This document shows positions 1-9,213 of a DNA stretch of 64,000 nucleotides, in pieces. The stretch lies in contig NCGF01000013.1 of assembly GCA_002281485.1 (NCBI GenBank), forward strand, positions 27,497 through 91,496, read 5' to 3'. The notes below the pieces were generated by a model. It ran no database searches, was not told the origin of the DNA, and was given only the letters and a program-made list of their open reading frames with translations. The position numbers and the translations under genes were made by a program. This DNA comes from Sphingomonas sp. 28-66-16. Lineage in GTDB: Bacteria > Pseudomonadota > Alphaproteobacteria > Sphingomonadales > Sphingomonadaceae. The stretch's first letter is position 1. Each line of letters begins with the position of its first letter.

Positions 1-524
1 ACGGCTCGGTGATGCGGATCGGTTACGACAGCCAGAATGGCCGCGACTATACCGGGATCGGCACGCTGATGCGCGACCGTGGGCTGCTCGCGCCCGGGCA
101 AAGCTCGATGCAGGGCATCGTCGCCTGGTTGCGTGCCCACCCCCAGGAAGGCCGCGAGATCATGCGCGAGAACAAGAGCTTCGTGTTTTTTCGCGAGCAA
201 AGCGGCCCGGCCCAGGGGGCGATGGGCTATGCCGTCACGGGCGGGGTCAGCGCCGCTGTCGATCCCAAATTCATTCCCCTCGGCGCGCCGGTGTTCCTGT
301 CGATGGATCGCACCGACGCCAGCCGGCTGTGGATCGCGCAGGACACGGGCGGCGCGATCCGGGGCGCCAATCGCGTCGACACCTTTTGGGGCGCCGGAGA
401 GGAAGCCAGCGCGATTGCCGGCGGCATGGCGGCGCGCGGAACGGCCTTTCTCCTCGTACCAAAGGGAACGCTTGCGCGGCAGCGGGCAGGGGGCAGCGAT
501 GGCCGGGCGCCGTCTGAGCGCTGA
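1..524 (+). CDS. mltA: Membrane-bound lytic murein transglycosylase A, C-terminal part
   Basis: This is the end of a gene that starts before the window; 173 codons are visible from base 3. MltA cleaves the MurNAc-GlcNAc bond of peptidoglycan at the outer membrane and releases 1,6-anhydro ends. The visible part has the family signatures RIGYDSQNGRDYTGIG near the left edge and AQDTGGAIRG followed by RVDTFWG, which is the 3D (three-aspartate) domain that carries the catalytic aspartate. The final 20 or so residues are basic and low in complexity. The Smr gene downstream starts inside this gene (26-base overlap), so the two are probably cotranscribed; this pair is common in alphaproteobacteria. 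Confidence 0.93.
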   Translation, partial: GSVMRIGYDSQNGRDYTGIGTLMRDRGLLAPGQSSMQGIVAWLRAHPQEGREIMRENKSFVFFREQSGPAQGAMGYAVTGGVSAAVDPKFIPLGAPVFLSMDRTDASRLWIAQDTGGAIRGANRVDTFWGAGEEASAIAGGMAARGTAFLLVPKGTLARQRAGGSDGRAPSER

Positions 525-1083
525 TGAAGCGGCGCTCTGGCAGCGCGTGATCGCCACGGTTCGGCCGGCGCGCACCGTCATCGACGCGGCACCGATTGCC
601 CCCGCACCACCGACACCCCAGCAAGGCCGCGCGGCGCACGCCGCTATTCCCCGACCGAAACCGGGGCCCGTGCCCGCTCGAAAGCCCGGTCCGGCGCTGC
701 CGCCCGCCAAAAGCCCGCCCGGTCCCGGCCAGACGCTCGACGGCGGCTGGGATCGCCGTCTCGCCGCCGGCGCGGTCGCCCCCGACAGTGTGGTCGATCT
801 GCACGAGCACACGCTCGACACCGCCTATGTCGCGCTTGATCAGGGGCTCGATCGTGCGCTGCGTCGCGGCGACAGGGTCTTGCTGCTGATCACCGGCCGA
901 CCTCCCCGGCCCGAAAGCGAGCGACCCCATGCGCGAGGCCGCATCCGCGCAGCGGTCGGCGACTGGCTAGCGGCATCGCGTCATTCGGCGCGGATCGCGG
1001 CGGTCCGCCCGGCCCACCCGCGCCATGGCGGCGCCGGCGCCCTTTACATCGTGATTCGCCGTGATCGTGATCGAAATTATTAA
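499..1083 (+). CDS. Smr/MutS2 C-terminal domain protein
   Basis: This 194-residue protein has a short N-terminal region, a proline-rich linker (about residues 35-80) and a C-terminal Smr domain (about 95-194). Smr landmarks are VDLHEHT (family LDLHG), the hydrophobic strand RVLLLITG, and a C-terminal RHGGAGALYIVIRR. Smr domains bind nucleic acid and some are nicking endonucleases; the stand-alone alphaproteobacterial form has no settled role. The ATG at 499 was chosen because it gives MAGRRLSADE, a typical opening for this family, and lies just before the mltA stop, as in translational coupling. Longer upstream reading only shadows mltA. Confidence 0.88.
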   Translation: MAGRRLSADEAALWQRVIATVRPARTVIDAAPIAPAPPTPQQGRAAHAAIPRPKPGPVPARKPGPALPPAKSPPGPGQTLDGGWDRRLAAGAVAPDSVVDLHEHTLDTAYVALDQGLDRALRRGDRVLLLITGRPPRPESERPHARGRIRAAVGDWLAASRHSARIAAVRPAHPRHGGAGALYIVIRRDRDRNY

Positions 1084-1154
1084 CCTTTCGATGGCATTTT
1101 TCGCCATCCGCCCGGGCGCCCGGGCTTGGCGGCAACGGGGGATTTGGCAGCGCG

Positions 1155-2831
1155 ATGGAAGGAGCTTCGCTCAAAAGCCGCGCCGTCTCCTTCGCGATGG
1201 CGTCGGGCGCGGTCGCATTCATCCTCGCCCTTGTCGCGACGTCCAACGGCCGGCTTGATTCCGAAAGCGTCTCGCGCGCGCTCATCCCCGCGATCATTTG
1301 CGCGGTCATGTGCTGGGCATCGACCGAGCGCGCCATCGCCAACACGGCTGCCGCGATCGATTCGGCCATTCGCCGGCTCGCGCTGGCTGCACAAGGCGAT
1401 CTCGTCGGGGTTATCCCAAAGGAAATACACGAAAATGTCCCGCAGCTGGCGACGGCGATGGAGGCATTGTTCGTTCAGGTCGGCGCCAATATGGATAGCG
1501 TCCACCGGCTGGCGATGTTCGATACCGTCACGGGCCTCGCCAACCGAACCAATTTCCGGCGGAGTTGCGAGCGCCTGCTGATCGCGATGCCGCCGGGGAC
1601 GACGGCGGCGCTGTTGTTCATCGATCTCGATCGGTTCAAGCAGGTCAACGATACGCTCGGCCATGCTGTCGGCGATGTCTTGCTGGGCATGGTCGCCAAC
1701 CGATTGCGGGCGGTCGCCGACCGGATGACCGTCGAGATGGAAGCCCCCCAGCCGCTGATCGGCCGCCTGGCGGGGGACGAATTTACGATGTTCTTCCCCG
1801 ACATCGCCGACGCCGCCGATGCCGAGCGGATCGCGCGCGGCGTGCTGTTCGCGCTCGCCGAGCCTTTCGATCTGATCGGCAACGAAGTCGAGATCGGTGC
1901 GTCGATCGGCATCGCGATGCGGCCCGAGCATGGCACGTCGCTGACCGATCTGATGCGCGCTGCCGACGCGGGCATGTATCACGCCAAAGGCAGCGGCCGC
2001 GGTCGTGCCGAATTCTTCAGCGATACGCTGGCGGCCGAGATCGCCGATCGCGCCCAGCTTGAAAGCGATCTGCGCGAGGCCATCGATTTCAATCAGTTCG
2101 CGCTCGTGTTTCAGCCGCAGATCAGCCTGGCCGGCGGGCGGATCGTCGCGGCCGAGGCGCTGTTGCGCTGGCGCCATCCGCGTCTTGGCCTCAAACTCCC
2201 CGGGACGTTCATCAAGCGTGCCGAGGAGACCGGCCTGATCGTCGAGATCGGCGAATGGGTGATCGCGACGGTGGCCGATACGATCGCGCGCTGGGGCCGT
2301 GAAGGCATCGAACAGCGTCTTGCGATCAATATTTCGCCGCGTCAGCTCGATCATGCCGGCTTCTTCCGCCGCCTGCGTGAGGCAATGATGGCCGCCAATG
2401 CGCCGCCGCATCTGCTCGAGCTCGAAATCACCGAGACGATGGCGATGCACTGCAACGAGGAGGTGATCGAGGCGATCGCCGCGCTACGCGCCGATGGTGC
2501 GACGATCGCGATCGACGATTTCGGCACGGGCTATTCCAATCTGGCGCGGCTGCGCGATCTGCCGGTCGATCGGGTCAAGCTCGATCGCAGCCTGATCGAA
2601 TATGTCGCAGTGAAGCGCGAGGCGCGAACGATCGTTCATGCCGTGATCGGGCTGATCCACGGTCTCGGCTGCGAAGCCGTCGCGGAAGGGATCGAGAGCG
2701 CCGATCAGGCCGAGGTCCTGCGGATCATCGGCTGCGACGTCATTCAGGGCTATGCCGTCGCCGAGCCGATGGACGAGGAGGCGTTCATGGCCTGGTCCCG
2801 GTCCGACGACCGTCAGCGGATGGCGGGCTGA
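1155..2831 (+). CDS. Membrane-anchored GGDEF-EAL cyclic-di-GMP protein
   Basis: This 558-residue protein probably makes and/or breaks cyclic di-GMP. Two membrane segments (about 11-30 and 42-58) precede a short linker. A GGDEF domain (about 120-285) has the variant signature AGDEF at 206-210, still accepted by active cyclases; no RxxD inhibitory site is seen just before it. An EAL domain follows (about 300-545): EALLRW at 334, NISPRQL, ELEITET, DDFGTGYS at 454, KLDRS and AEGIES are all present, so the phosphodiesterase site looks intact. No sensor domain apart from the membrane segments is visible. The gene is monocistronic by position and its end overlaps the convergent dapE by 19 bases. Confidence 0.93.
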   Translation: MEGASLKSRAVSFAMASGAVAFILALVATSNGRLDSESVSRALIPAIICAVMCWASTERAIANTAAAIDSAIRRLALAAQGDLVGVIPKEIHENVPQLATAMEALFVQVGANMDSVHRLAMFDTVTGLANRTNFRRSCERLLIAMPPGTTAALLFIDLDRFKQVNDTLGHAVGDVLLGMVANRLRAVADRMTVEMEAPQPLIGRLAGDEFTMFFPDIADAADAERIARGVLFALAEPFDLIGNEVEIGASIGIAMRPEHGTSLTDLMRAADAGMYHAKGSGRGRAEFFSDTLAAEIADRAQLESDLREAIDFNQFALVFQPQISLAGGRIVAAEALLRWRHPRLGLKLPGTFIKRAEETGLIVEIGEWVIATVADTIARWGREGIEQRLAINISPRQLDHAGFFRRLREAMMAANAPPHLLELEITETMAMHCNEEVIEAIAALRADGATIAIDDFGTGYSNLARLRDLPVDRVKLDRSLIEYVAVKREARTIVHAVIGLIHGLGCEAVAEGIESADQAEVLRIIGCDVIQGYAVAEPMDEEAFMAWSRSDDRQRMAG

Positions 2832-3961
2832 AGCGCCGCGACGAGGATATCTTCATAGATATCGGCGAGCAGGATCAGGTCGTCGACCGCGACCGCCTCG
2901 TCGAGCTTGTGCATCGTTGCGTTGACCAGCCCGAATTCGACCACCGGACAAAGCTGCGAGAGAAAGCGCGCGTCCGACGTGCCGCCCGTGGTCGACAGCT
3001 CGGGATGGCGGCCGGTGCGGCGCTCGATCGCCGCGCCGATCAGCGTGGAAAGCGTGCCCGGCGGGGTCAGAAAAGCCTCGCCAGAAATGCGCGCCGTCAC
3101 CCGGCCGTCGGGCGCGTGCCGCTTGACGATCGCGGTGATCATCGCCGTCAGATCGCTGCCGCGATGCCGGTCGTTGAAACGGATGCTGAGCCGCGCGGTG
3201 GCGAGCGCGGGGATGACGTTGGTCGCCGGATTGCCGACGCCGAGGTCGGTTACCTCGATATTGGAAGGCTGGAACCATTCGCTGCCGTCATCGAGCGTGA
3301 TCGCATCGATCTCGGCGAGGATCGCGACAAGCCGGGTGATCGGGTTGTCGGCGAGATGGGGATAGGCGACATGGCCTTGCTTGCCGGGCACCTCGATCCA
3401 GATATTGACCGAGCCGCGCCGGCCGATCTTGATCATGTCGCCGAGGCGGTGGACCGAGGTCGGCTCGCCGATCAGGCAGAGATCGGGCTGCAGCCCACGC
3501 GCCGCCATCCGTTCGATGATCGCCACCGTACCGAAGGTTGCCGGGCCTTCCTCGTCGCCGGTGATGAGCAGGCTGAGCGTGCCGGTCGACGGCGCGCGTG
3601 CCGCCGCGACGACAAACGCGGCGATCGCGCCTTTCATGTCGACCGCGCCGCGCCCGTACAGCAGCGCGCCGCGTACCTCTGGCGTGAAGGGATCACTGGC
3701 CCATCCCGCCCCGGGAGGCACCACGTCGAGATGCCCGGCAAAGGCGAAATGCGGGCCACCGCGATCGCGCACGGCGAGCAGATTCTCCACCGGGCCGTCG
3801 GGTGCTTCGCCAGCGAGAAAGCGGTCGACGGAGAATCCGAGCGGGAGAAGCGCGGCCTCGAGCACATCGAACACCGCAGGCCCGGCGGGCGTGACGCTTT
3901 CGCAAGCGATCAGGGCCTTGGTGAGCGCCACGACATCGGGCAAACTGGTGATGGCGTCCAT
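2813..3961 (-). CDS. dapE: Succinyl-diaminopimelate desuccinylase
   Basis: DapE hydrolyses N-succinyl-LL-2,6-diaminopimelate in lysine and meso-diaminopimelate (peptidoglycan) synthesis. The 382-residue product has the M20 dizinc layout: ESVTPAG at 21, AGHLDVVP (His77, Asp79), GRGAVDMKG (metal Asp108), TGDEEGP (Glu137/138) and a C-terminal metal histidine in NATMHKLDE. Length is normal for DapE. The ATG at 3961 was chosen because the family start lies close to SLPDVVALTKAL; in-frame TTG/GTG codons up to 4009 are possible but would run into the cupin gene. Only about 10 bases separate it from the divergent cupin start, so its promoter must lie inside that gene or the shared gap. Confidence 0.93.
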   Translation of the reverse strand: MDAITSLPDVVALTKALIACESVTPAGPAVFDVLEAALLPLGFSVDRFLAGEAPDGPVENLLAVRDRGGPHFAFAGHLDVVPPGAGWASDPFTPEVRGALLYGRGAVDMKGAIAAFVVAAARAPSTGTLSLLITGDEEGPATFGTVAIIERMAARGLQPDLCLIGEPTSVHRLGDMIKIGRRGSVNIWIEVPGKQGHVAYPHLADNPITRLVAILAEIDAITLDDGSEWFQPSNIEVTDLGVGNPATNVIPALATARLSIRFNDRHRGSDLTAMITAIVKRHAPDGRVTARISGEAFLTPPGTLSTLIGAAIERRTGRHPELSTTGGTSDARFLSQLCPVVEFGLVNATMHKLDEAVAVDDLILLADIYEDILVAALQPAIR

Positions 3962-3971
3962 GGAGGCTGCA

Positions 3972-4436
3972 TTGCCCAAGCTCGATCTCGACACAATCCC
4001 CCCGAGCAACGCGACCGGCTATCCGCCGCCGTTCGATGCGCCGGTGGCAGGCCGCTGGTGGCGGCGGCTGGCGCCGGCCGGCGGCCTCACCGCGTTCGGC
4101 GCGAGCCATGTCACGCTGAGGCCCGGCGCCTGGTCGTCGCAGCGCCACTGGCACGACGGCGAGGACGAACTGGTGGTGATTCTGGCGGGCGAGGCCGTGC
4201 TGATCGATGATAACGGCGAGACACTGTTGCGCGCCGGCGACGTCGCCGCCTTTGCGATGGGCGACGGCAACGGCCACCACCTCGTCAACCGAAGCACCGC
4301 CGATTGCATGTTCGTCGCCATTTCGGCGGGGGATGCCGAATCGGGCGGGAGTTATTCGGATATCGACATGCGGTTCACCAAGGACGGCTATGTCCGCAAG
4401 GATGGCACGCCCTATCCCCAGGAACGACTGAAGTGA
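3972..4436 (+). CDS. Cupin domain protein
   Basis: This is a single-domain cupin of 154 residues. Motif 1 is HWHDGEDELVVILAG (two histidines and a glutamate, likely metal ligands). Motif 2 is reduced to GDVAAFAMGDGNGHHLVN, still with a histidine in the expected place. The chosen start is TTG at 3972, giving MPKLDLDTIPP; it sits five bases after GGAGG (3962-3966), and homologues usually open with M-P-K. ATG codons at 3951 and 3960 are in frame but lack a ribosome site and would overlap the dapE start. The substrate is unknown; related small cupins are annotated as transcriptional or sugar-binding proteins without firm proof. Confidence 0.82.
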   Translation: MPKLDLDTIPPSNATGYPPPFDAPVAGRWWRRLAPAGGLTAFGASHVTLRPGAWSSQRHWHDGEDELVVILAGEAVLIDDNGETLLRAGDVAAFAMGDGNGHHLVNRSTADCMFVAISAGDAESGGSYSDIDMRFTKDGYVRKDGTPYPQERLK

Positions 4437-4488
4437 CGGTGCCTGTCCGACTCCGACGACGCAGCGCGGCGGCCGATCGCCCAGCGGC

Positions 4489-5382
4489 TCACGCGTAGCG
4501 GCGGATGAGCGCGCGGCGGAGCAGGCGATCCTCGAGCGAATAGTAGAGCGCGATCAGATCGCCTTCGATCACCGTCGACGCAGCAAAGGCGATGTCGGTC
4601 GCATTGCGATCGGTTGCCGGCGGCGGCACGAGCAGCGGTTCGAGTCCCCGCCCGGTGACGCACGAAAAATCGCGATCGAAGCTGATCCAGCCGATTCGCC
4701 AGCGCGCATCGTGCGTCGCGCCATTGTAGAACATCACCGGATCGGCGCCGTCGATCATCGCGATCGGCCCGGTCGACAGATGCCAATTGTCCCAGCTGTC
4801 CTCGCGAATCCCGAACGGGTCGGGTAGCACGGTCCAGGGGCCATCGGGCGAGGGGCTTCCCGCCAGCCCGATCCGCGAGGCGCCGTGGGCGGCATATTCG
4901 TAGAATAGCCGCCATGCGCCGGTCGAGGTCTGCGCGAGAGTCGCCTCCTTTATATTGCCTTCGCCTGGCGGGGCCTTGAGCACGAGCTGCATCTTGCTGA
5001 GCGATGCCAGCTCGCGCCCTTCGGCGAGGATCATCGCGCTTTGCGCGCGCCTGGCGTCGACGCCGGTATAATAGACCAGATAGCGGCCGTCGGGCATGAC
5101 GACGACGGTGGGGTCCTCGCATCCGCCCGCGTCGTCGGCATCGGGGCCGGGATCGATCGTCGGGGTATCGTCCATCGCAAAAGTGAGCCCGCGCTCGCTG
5201 GTGCCGCCGCCGATGATGCCGGTCGGATCGGTCGGGCCGAGCGGGCAGGGTACGCCACGCACCAGGATCCGATAGCGCCCGTCTTCGCGCCATACGAAGG
5301 GGCTCATGAGATCGAATTTCTTGCCCAGCGGACCGCCCGTCAGCCTGACGTCATCGAGTTGTTCGACGGCATAGGCAACCAT
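4489..5382 (-). CDS. GH130-like five-bladed propeller glycosidase or phosphorylase
   Basis: The 297-residue product resembles the GH43/GH130 beta-propeller family. Repeated propeller-type strands are visible: SPFVWREDGRYRILVRG, GGCEDPTVVVMPDGRYLVYYTG, GAWRLFYEYAA, ADPVMFYNGATH and a C-terminal DLIALYYSLEDR. The CEDPTVV segment matches the conserved E-D-P stretch of GH130 mannoside phosphorylases. Start at 5382 follows directly on the stop of the upstream SDR gene (3-base gap), so they form an operon. The exact substrate cannot be read from the sequence. GH130 phosphorylases act on beta-mannosides, but a hydrolase is also possible. Confidence 0.75.
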   Translation of the reverse strand: MVAYAVEQLDDVRLTGGPLGKKFDLMSPFVWREDGRYRILVRGVPCPLGPTDPTGIIGGGTSERGLTFAMDDTPTIDPGPDADDAGGCEDPTVVVMPDGRYLVYYTGVDARRAQSAMILAEGRELASLSKMQLVLKAPPGEGNIKEATLAQTSTGAWRLFYEYAAHGASRIGLAGSPSPDGPWTVLPDPFGIREDSWDNWHLSTGPIAMIDGADPVMFYNGATHDARWRIGWISFDRDFSCVTGRGLEPLLVPPPATDRNATDIAFAASTVIEGDLIALYYSLEDRLLRRALIRRYA

Positions 5383-5384
5383 CG

Positions 5385-6152
5385 TCAAGCGCCCTGCGCG
5401 ACGGTCAGCGACAGCCCGCCGTCGATCGTGACCGTGGTGCCGGTGATATAGTCGGCAGCAGGAGACAGCAGGAAAGCGACGAGCGCGGCAACCTCGTCGG
5501 GGCGGCCGGCGCGTTGCCACGGGATATTGGCTTCGAGCGTGCGGCGGTAGTCGGCATCGTCGAGCGCCTTCTCGTTCATCGGCGTGAGAATCATGCCGGG
5601 GGCGACGCCGTTGACCGCGATCCCCTTCGGCGCGAGCTCGAGCGCCAGCGTCGCGGTCAGCTGGGCAAGACCGCCTTTGGCCGCGTCATAATCTGCCCCG
5701 CCGGCGCGCGGCGCACGCTCGTGGATCGACGATATGTTGACGATCCGGCCCCTCTGGCCGGTCGCCGCGAGTCCGCGCACCAGCGCGCGACAGGTGAGGA
5801 AAGGCCCATAGAGATCGGTTCGGACGACGCGATCGAATTGCGCGAGCGCCATATCGACCAGCATTACCCCGCTCATGTTGAGCCCCGCCGAGTTGACCAG
5901 CAGGCCGGGGGTGCCGAAGGCGTCCTCGCACTTCGCAAAAAGAGCGGCGACGGCGGCCTCGTCGCCCACATCGGCCTGGACCGCGATAGCGCGCGACGAA
6001 TCGCCGATCGATGCACACACGGCCTCGGCGGCGGCCCGGTCCTTGAAGTAGGTGATCGCCACCCGCGCGCCGAGATCCCCCATCGCCTTGGCGCACGCGG
6101 CACCGATCCCCGATTCGCCGCCGGTGACGATTGCAATCTGGCCGTCCAACAT
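5385..6152 (-). CDS. Short-chain dehydrogenase/reductase (glucose 1-dehydrogenase-like)
   Basis: This classical SDR has 255 residues. The cofactor motif TGGESGIG is at about residue 9, NSAG at about 86, the catalytic serine in NISSIHE, and the Tyr-Lys pair in YDAAK. The C-terminal GTTVTIDGG is typical of FabG/glucose 1-dehydrogenase-like enzymes. The ATG at 6152 was chosen because GAGAGA stands seven bases before it; an in-frame ATG at 6167 has a weaker site. It is the first gene of a two-gene operon with the GH130-like gene, which suggests sugar or polyol oxidation as its job. Substrate is inferred only. Confidence 0.85.
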   Translation of the reverse strand: MLDGQIAIVTGGESGIGAACAKAMGDLGARVAITYFKDRAAAEAVCASIGDSSRAIAVQADVGDEAAVAALFAKCEDAFGTPGLLVNSAGLNMSGVMLVDMALAQFDRVVRTDLYGPFLTCRALVRGLAATGQRGRIVNISSIHERAPRAGGADYDAAKGGLAQLTATLALELAPKGIAVNGVAPGMILTPMNEKALDDADYRRTLEANIPWQRAGRPDEVAALVAFLLSPAADYITGTTVTIDGGLSLTVAQGA

Positions 6153-6294
6153 CGCCGATTCTCTCATGGTCCGATCGTCCGTCGATGTCGCACCGGCGGC
6201 CCGTTTCTCCCAAAAAAGACGCTTCAACGATGGATAAGTTGCGCGGCCGGCGTACCCGCCGGATTATGATGTCTCAACGCTTGCGCCGGGCGTT

Positions 6295-6963
6295 TCAGCG
6301 CGTGGAGGGGGTTTCGAACTGTTCGATCACCCACTCTTCCTCCTGAGCGCCGGCGATCCAGTCCTGCAGGAACGGATGGCCGAGCACCGCGTCGATATAG
6401 GCCGGCGCGAAGCGCGCGATCGGCAGTTGATAGGTCACGATCCGGGTGCAGACCGGCGCGAACATGATGTCGGCCGCGCCGAACGCGCCGAACAGGAAAT
6501 CGCCATCGCCACCGAATCGCGCGCGCGCCTGTGCCCATAGTTCCATGATCCGCGCGAGATCGGCGAGCACATCGTCGTCGGGCCGTTGCTGGGGGAAGGT
6601 CTGGCGGATGTTCATGCTGTGCTTGCGGCGCAGCGCGGCGAAGCCCGAATGCATTTCCGCCGCCATCGATCGCGCCATCGCCCGCGCGGCGACGTCGGTT
6701 GGCCAGAATTTGTCGCCGCCGGTCTTTTCGTCGAGATAGGCGATGATCGCCATACTGTCCCACACGACGATGTCCCCATCCCACAGGATCGGCACCTTGC
6801 CCGATGAGGGCGCGAATTCGTCGCCTTCGCGGCGTTTGTCCCAATCGGCGTCGTAGAGCGGGACGACGACCTCTTCGAACGGCAATCCCGATTGCTTGCA
6901 GGCCAGCCAGCCGCGCAGCGACCAGGACGAATAGGCCTTGTTCCCGATGATCAGCTTCAGCAT
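6295..6963 (-). CDS. Glutathione S-transferase family protein
   Basis: The 222-residue protein has an N-terminal thioredoxin fold (MLKLIIGNKAYSSWSLRGWL, then GKVPILW and VWDSMAI, the glutathione-contact segments) and an all-helical C-terminal half. The opening NKAYSSWSLRGWL is characteristic of a bacterial GST subgroup seen often in alphaproteobacteria. The role is probably conjugation or reduction with glutathione; the substrate is not apparent. The start at 6963 overlaps the end of the S9 peptidase gene by seven bases, so the two are likely cotranscribed. Confidence 0.87.
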   Translation of the reverse strand: MLKLIIGNKAYSSWSLRGWLACKQSGLPFEEVVVPLYDADWDKRREGDEFAPSSGKVPILWDGDIVVWDSMAIIAYLDEKTGGDKFWPTDVAARAMARSMAAEMHSGFAALRRKHSMNIRQTFPQQRPDDDVLADLARIMELWAQARARFGGDGDFLFGAFGAADIMFAPVCTRIVTYQLPIARFAPAYIDAVLGHPFLQDWIAGAQEEEWVIEQFETPSTR

Positions 6964-9098
6964 GGCTTGGCCGATACCGGCGTTGGCGTCGCCGGGCAAC
7001 GAGCATCGCCCGTCGCCGGCTTGTCGGGCACCAGATCGTCGGCGAGCGGCGCGCCGAAGATATAATGGCCGAACCAGTTCTCATTCTCCTCGAGCACCGC
7101 GCGCTGCTGCTTGGGCTTGTTGATCGGGTGGCCGAGGCCTTCGTAGACGACCATTTTCACCGGCACGCCCTTGTCCTCGAGCGCCTGGCGCAGTTCATAG
7201 CCGTTGGCGATCGGGACGCGCCGGTCGCTGCCGCCGTGCTGGATCAGCGTCGGCGTCCTGGCGGTGGCGAGATAGGCGATCGGCGAGGTCTTGCGGTAGA
7301 CTTCGGGATCGTCCCAAGGCGTTGCCTTGAGATACTGGACGGTGAACGGGGTGATGTCGGTATTGGCGTAATAGGTCATCCAGTCCGAAATGCCGGCGCC
7401 GACCGACACCGCCTTGAAGCGGTCGCTCGCGGTGGCGATGAACGCCGAGATATAGCCGCCCTGGCTCCACCCCATCGCGCCGACCCGCGCGGGATCGACG
7501 AAACCCTTGGCGACGAGCGAATCGACGCCACTGATCACGTCCTGATAGTCGCCGACGCCCAGGTTGCGGACGTTGAGCGCCCGAAAGGCGGCGCCATAGC
7601 CCGCCGAGCCGCGATAATTGGGCCGGAGCACGATGGCGCCACGCGCGATGAATCGTTCGATCGGATAATAGCGATCGGCGACGACGACCGGCAGGTCGAT
7701 CCCGGTCGGGCCGCCATGGATGACGACGAGCAGCGGATATTTCTTCTTCGGATCGAAATTCTTCGGGGTGTAGAGGATGCCCTCGATCGGGGTGCCGTCG
7801 CTCGATTTCCAGCTGACCACTTGCCGGGTCGAGATCTGGTATTGCGCGAGCTGCTCGCCGCCGCGCGTGATCGGGGCGGGGGCGCCGCGATCGAGATCGG
7901 CGAGATAGATTTCGGGAAAGCGATTGGCCGCCGCACCGACATAGGCGAGCCGCCGGCCGCTGCGCGACAGCGAGAACGATCGGGCGATCGGCGTGCCCGC
8001 CAGCGCCACGCGCGTGACCGCGCCGGTGCCGGGATCGATCCGGAACAGCCCGGCCTCGGTCTTCTGGAGCGCGGCGAAGGCGATCCCGCCAGCGTCCCAT
8101 CCCAGCAGCTGAGCGTCTTCGTCGAAATTGCCCCCCACGATCCGCGTCGCGCCGCCGCTGGCGGGGACGATGCCGATATGGCCGTTGGCATAATAATAAT
8201 TCTCGGCGCCGGCCGCAGTTTCGAAGGCGATCGCGCGCCCGTCGGGCGACCATTTGGGGTTTCCGTTCGGGCCGCCTTCTCCCGCCACCATGCTGATCTT
8301 GCCGGTCGCGAGATCGGCGACCTGGATCTTGCTGGTGACGCCCGAGATGATGTCGGGATCGCGCACCGAGGCAAAGGCGATTTTGCTGCCGTCGGGGGCG
8401 AAATCGAACGCCATGACGCTGAAATCCTTGCCGTTCGTGATCGGCCTCGACGCGGGGACGGCAATCGCGCGACCGGCGGCATCGGTCTGCGGCAGCGCGA
8501 TCAGCCACAATTGCGCCATGACATAATCGCCGCGCACGATATGATAGTCGCCGAAGCTTTCCTTGCGCTGCTTGAGCGTGCCGGGTTCGGTGCTGTCGGT
8601 GACGATGCCGAAATGGCGCGAATCGGGCGCCCATTCGAACGCCGAGACGCCGTCTTCGAGCGCGGTCACCTGCTGCGCCTCGCCGCCGCCCGCCGGCATC
8701 ACCCAGAGCTGGCGCTTGCCCGATGGGCTTTTGGCGATGACGCCAGGGCGATCGGAGAGGAAGGCGATCCAGCGTCCGTCGCGCGACCAGGCGGCGGCAT
8801 TGCTCGAATTGGCCTGGACGGTCAGCAGGCGGCGGTCGCCGGTCGCGCTGTCGGCGATCCACAGGTCGGTCTCGAAGGCATTGCTGACCCAGTTGGTGCG
8901 GCTCTCTTCATAGACGACCCAGCGACCATCGGGGGAAATGGCGGGGTTGTTGAAGCTCTGGACGTCGAGCGATTCCTGCACCGTGGGGGTGCCGACCCCG
9001 GGGACCGGCGCGGGCGCCGCCGAGAGCAGCAGGAGCGGCGTCACGGCCAGCATCATCCGCCGGGCATTTGCCCGCCGCACCCATCCCCACCCTGCCAT
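6957..9098 (-). CDS. Exported S9 family peptidase (acylaminoacyl/dipeptidyl type)
   Basis: The 713-residue product has a signal peptide (MAGWGWVRRANARRMMLA, then a hydrophobic run to about residue 35), a WD40-like beta-propeller with repeated S-P-D-G-R/W-S-x-D-G-R elements (about 45-400), and a C-terminal alpha/beta hydrolase domain. The catalytic triad is visible: Ser545 in GWSQGGY, Asp625 in HGGSDRRVP and His657 in GLGHPIN. This is the S9C layout: prolyl-oligopeptidase relatives that trim short peptides. It probably works in the periplasm. ATG 9098 was chosen over earlier codons because it begins the signal peptide directly. Confidence 0.9.
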   Translation of the reverse strand: MAGWGWVRRANARRMMLAVTPLLLLSAAPAPVPGVGTPTVQESLDVQSFNNPAISPDGRWVVYEESRTNWVSNAFETDLWIADSATGDRRLLTVQANSSNAAAWSRDGRWIAFLSDRPGVIAKSPSGKRQLWVMPAGGGEAQQVTALEDGVSAFEWAPDSRHFGIVTDSTEPGTLKQRKESFGDYHIVRGDYVMAQLWLIALPQTDAAGRAIAVPASRPITNGKDFSVMAFDFAPDGSKIAFASVRDPDIISGVTSKIQVADLATGKISMVAGEGGPNGNPKWSPDGRAIAFETAAGAENYYYANGHIGIVPASGGATRIVGGNFDEDAQLLGWDAGGIAFAALQKTEAGLFRIDPGTGAVTRVALAGTPIARSFSLSRSGRRLAYVGAAANRFPEIYLADLDRGAPAPITRGGEQLAQYQISTRQVVSWKSSDGTPIEGILYTPKNFDPKKKYPLLVVIHGGPTGIDLPVVVADRYYPIERFIARGAIVLRPNYRGSAGYGAAFRALNVRNLGVGDYQDVISGVDSLVAKGFVDPARVGAMGWSQGGYISAFIATASDRFKAVSVGAGISDWMTYYANTDITPFTVQYLKATPWDDPEVYRKTSPIAYLATARTPTLIQHGGSDRRVPIANGYELRQALEDKGVPVKMVVYEGLGHPINKPKQQRAVLEENENWFGHYIFGAPLADDLVPDKPATGDARCPATPTPVSAKPC

Positions 9099-9213
9099 GA
9101 TCGATCCCCGCGCTGCTTGTTGCCCGCCTAGCATCATGGTTTTGGCGCGCTGCGCAAGTATCGTGGCGTCCGGCGTCTGGTTTTGGGCGTGCGGCGGCGC
9201 CGGTTAGCGCCGG

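Noticed and set aside
7065-9131. 688-codon open frame on the + strand
   Set aside because: It runs opposite the S9 peptidase gene; composition is Arg/Asp/Ala-rich as expected for an antisense frame in GC-rich DNA, with no domain.
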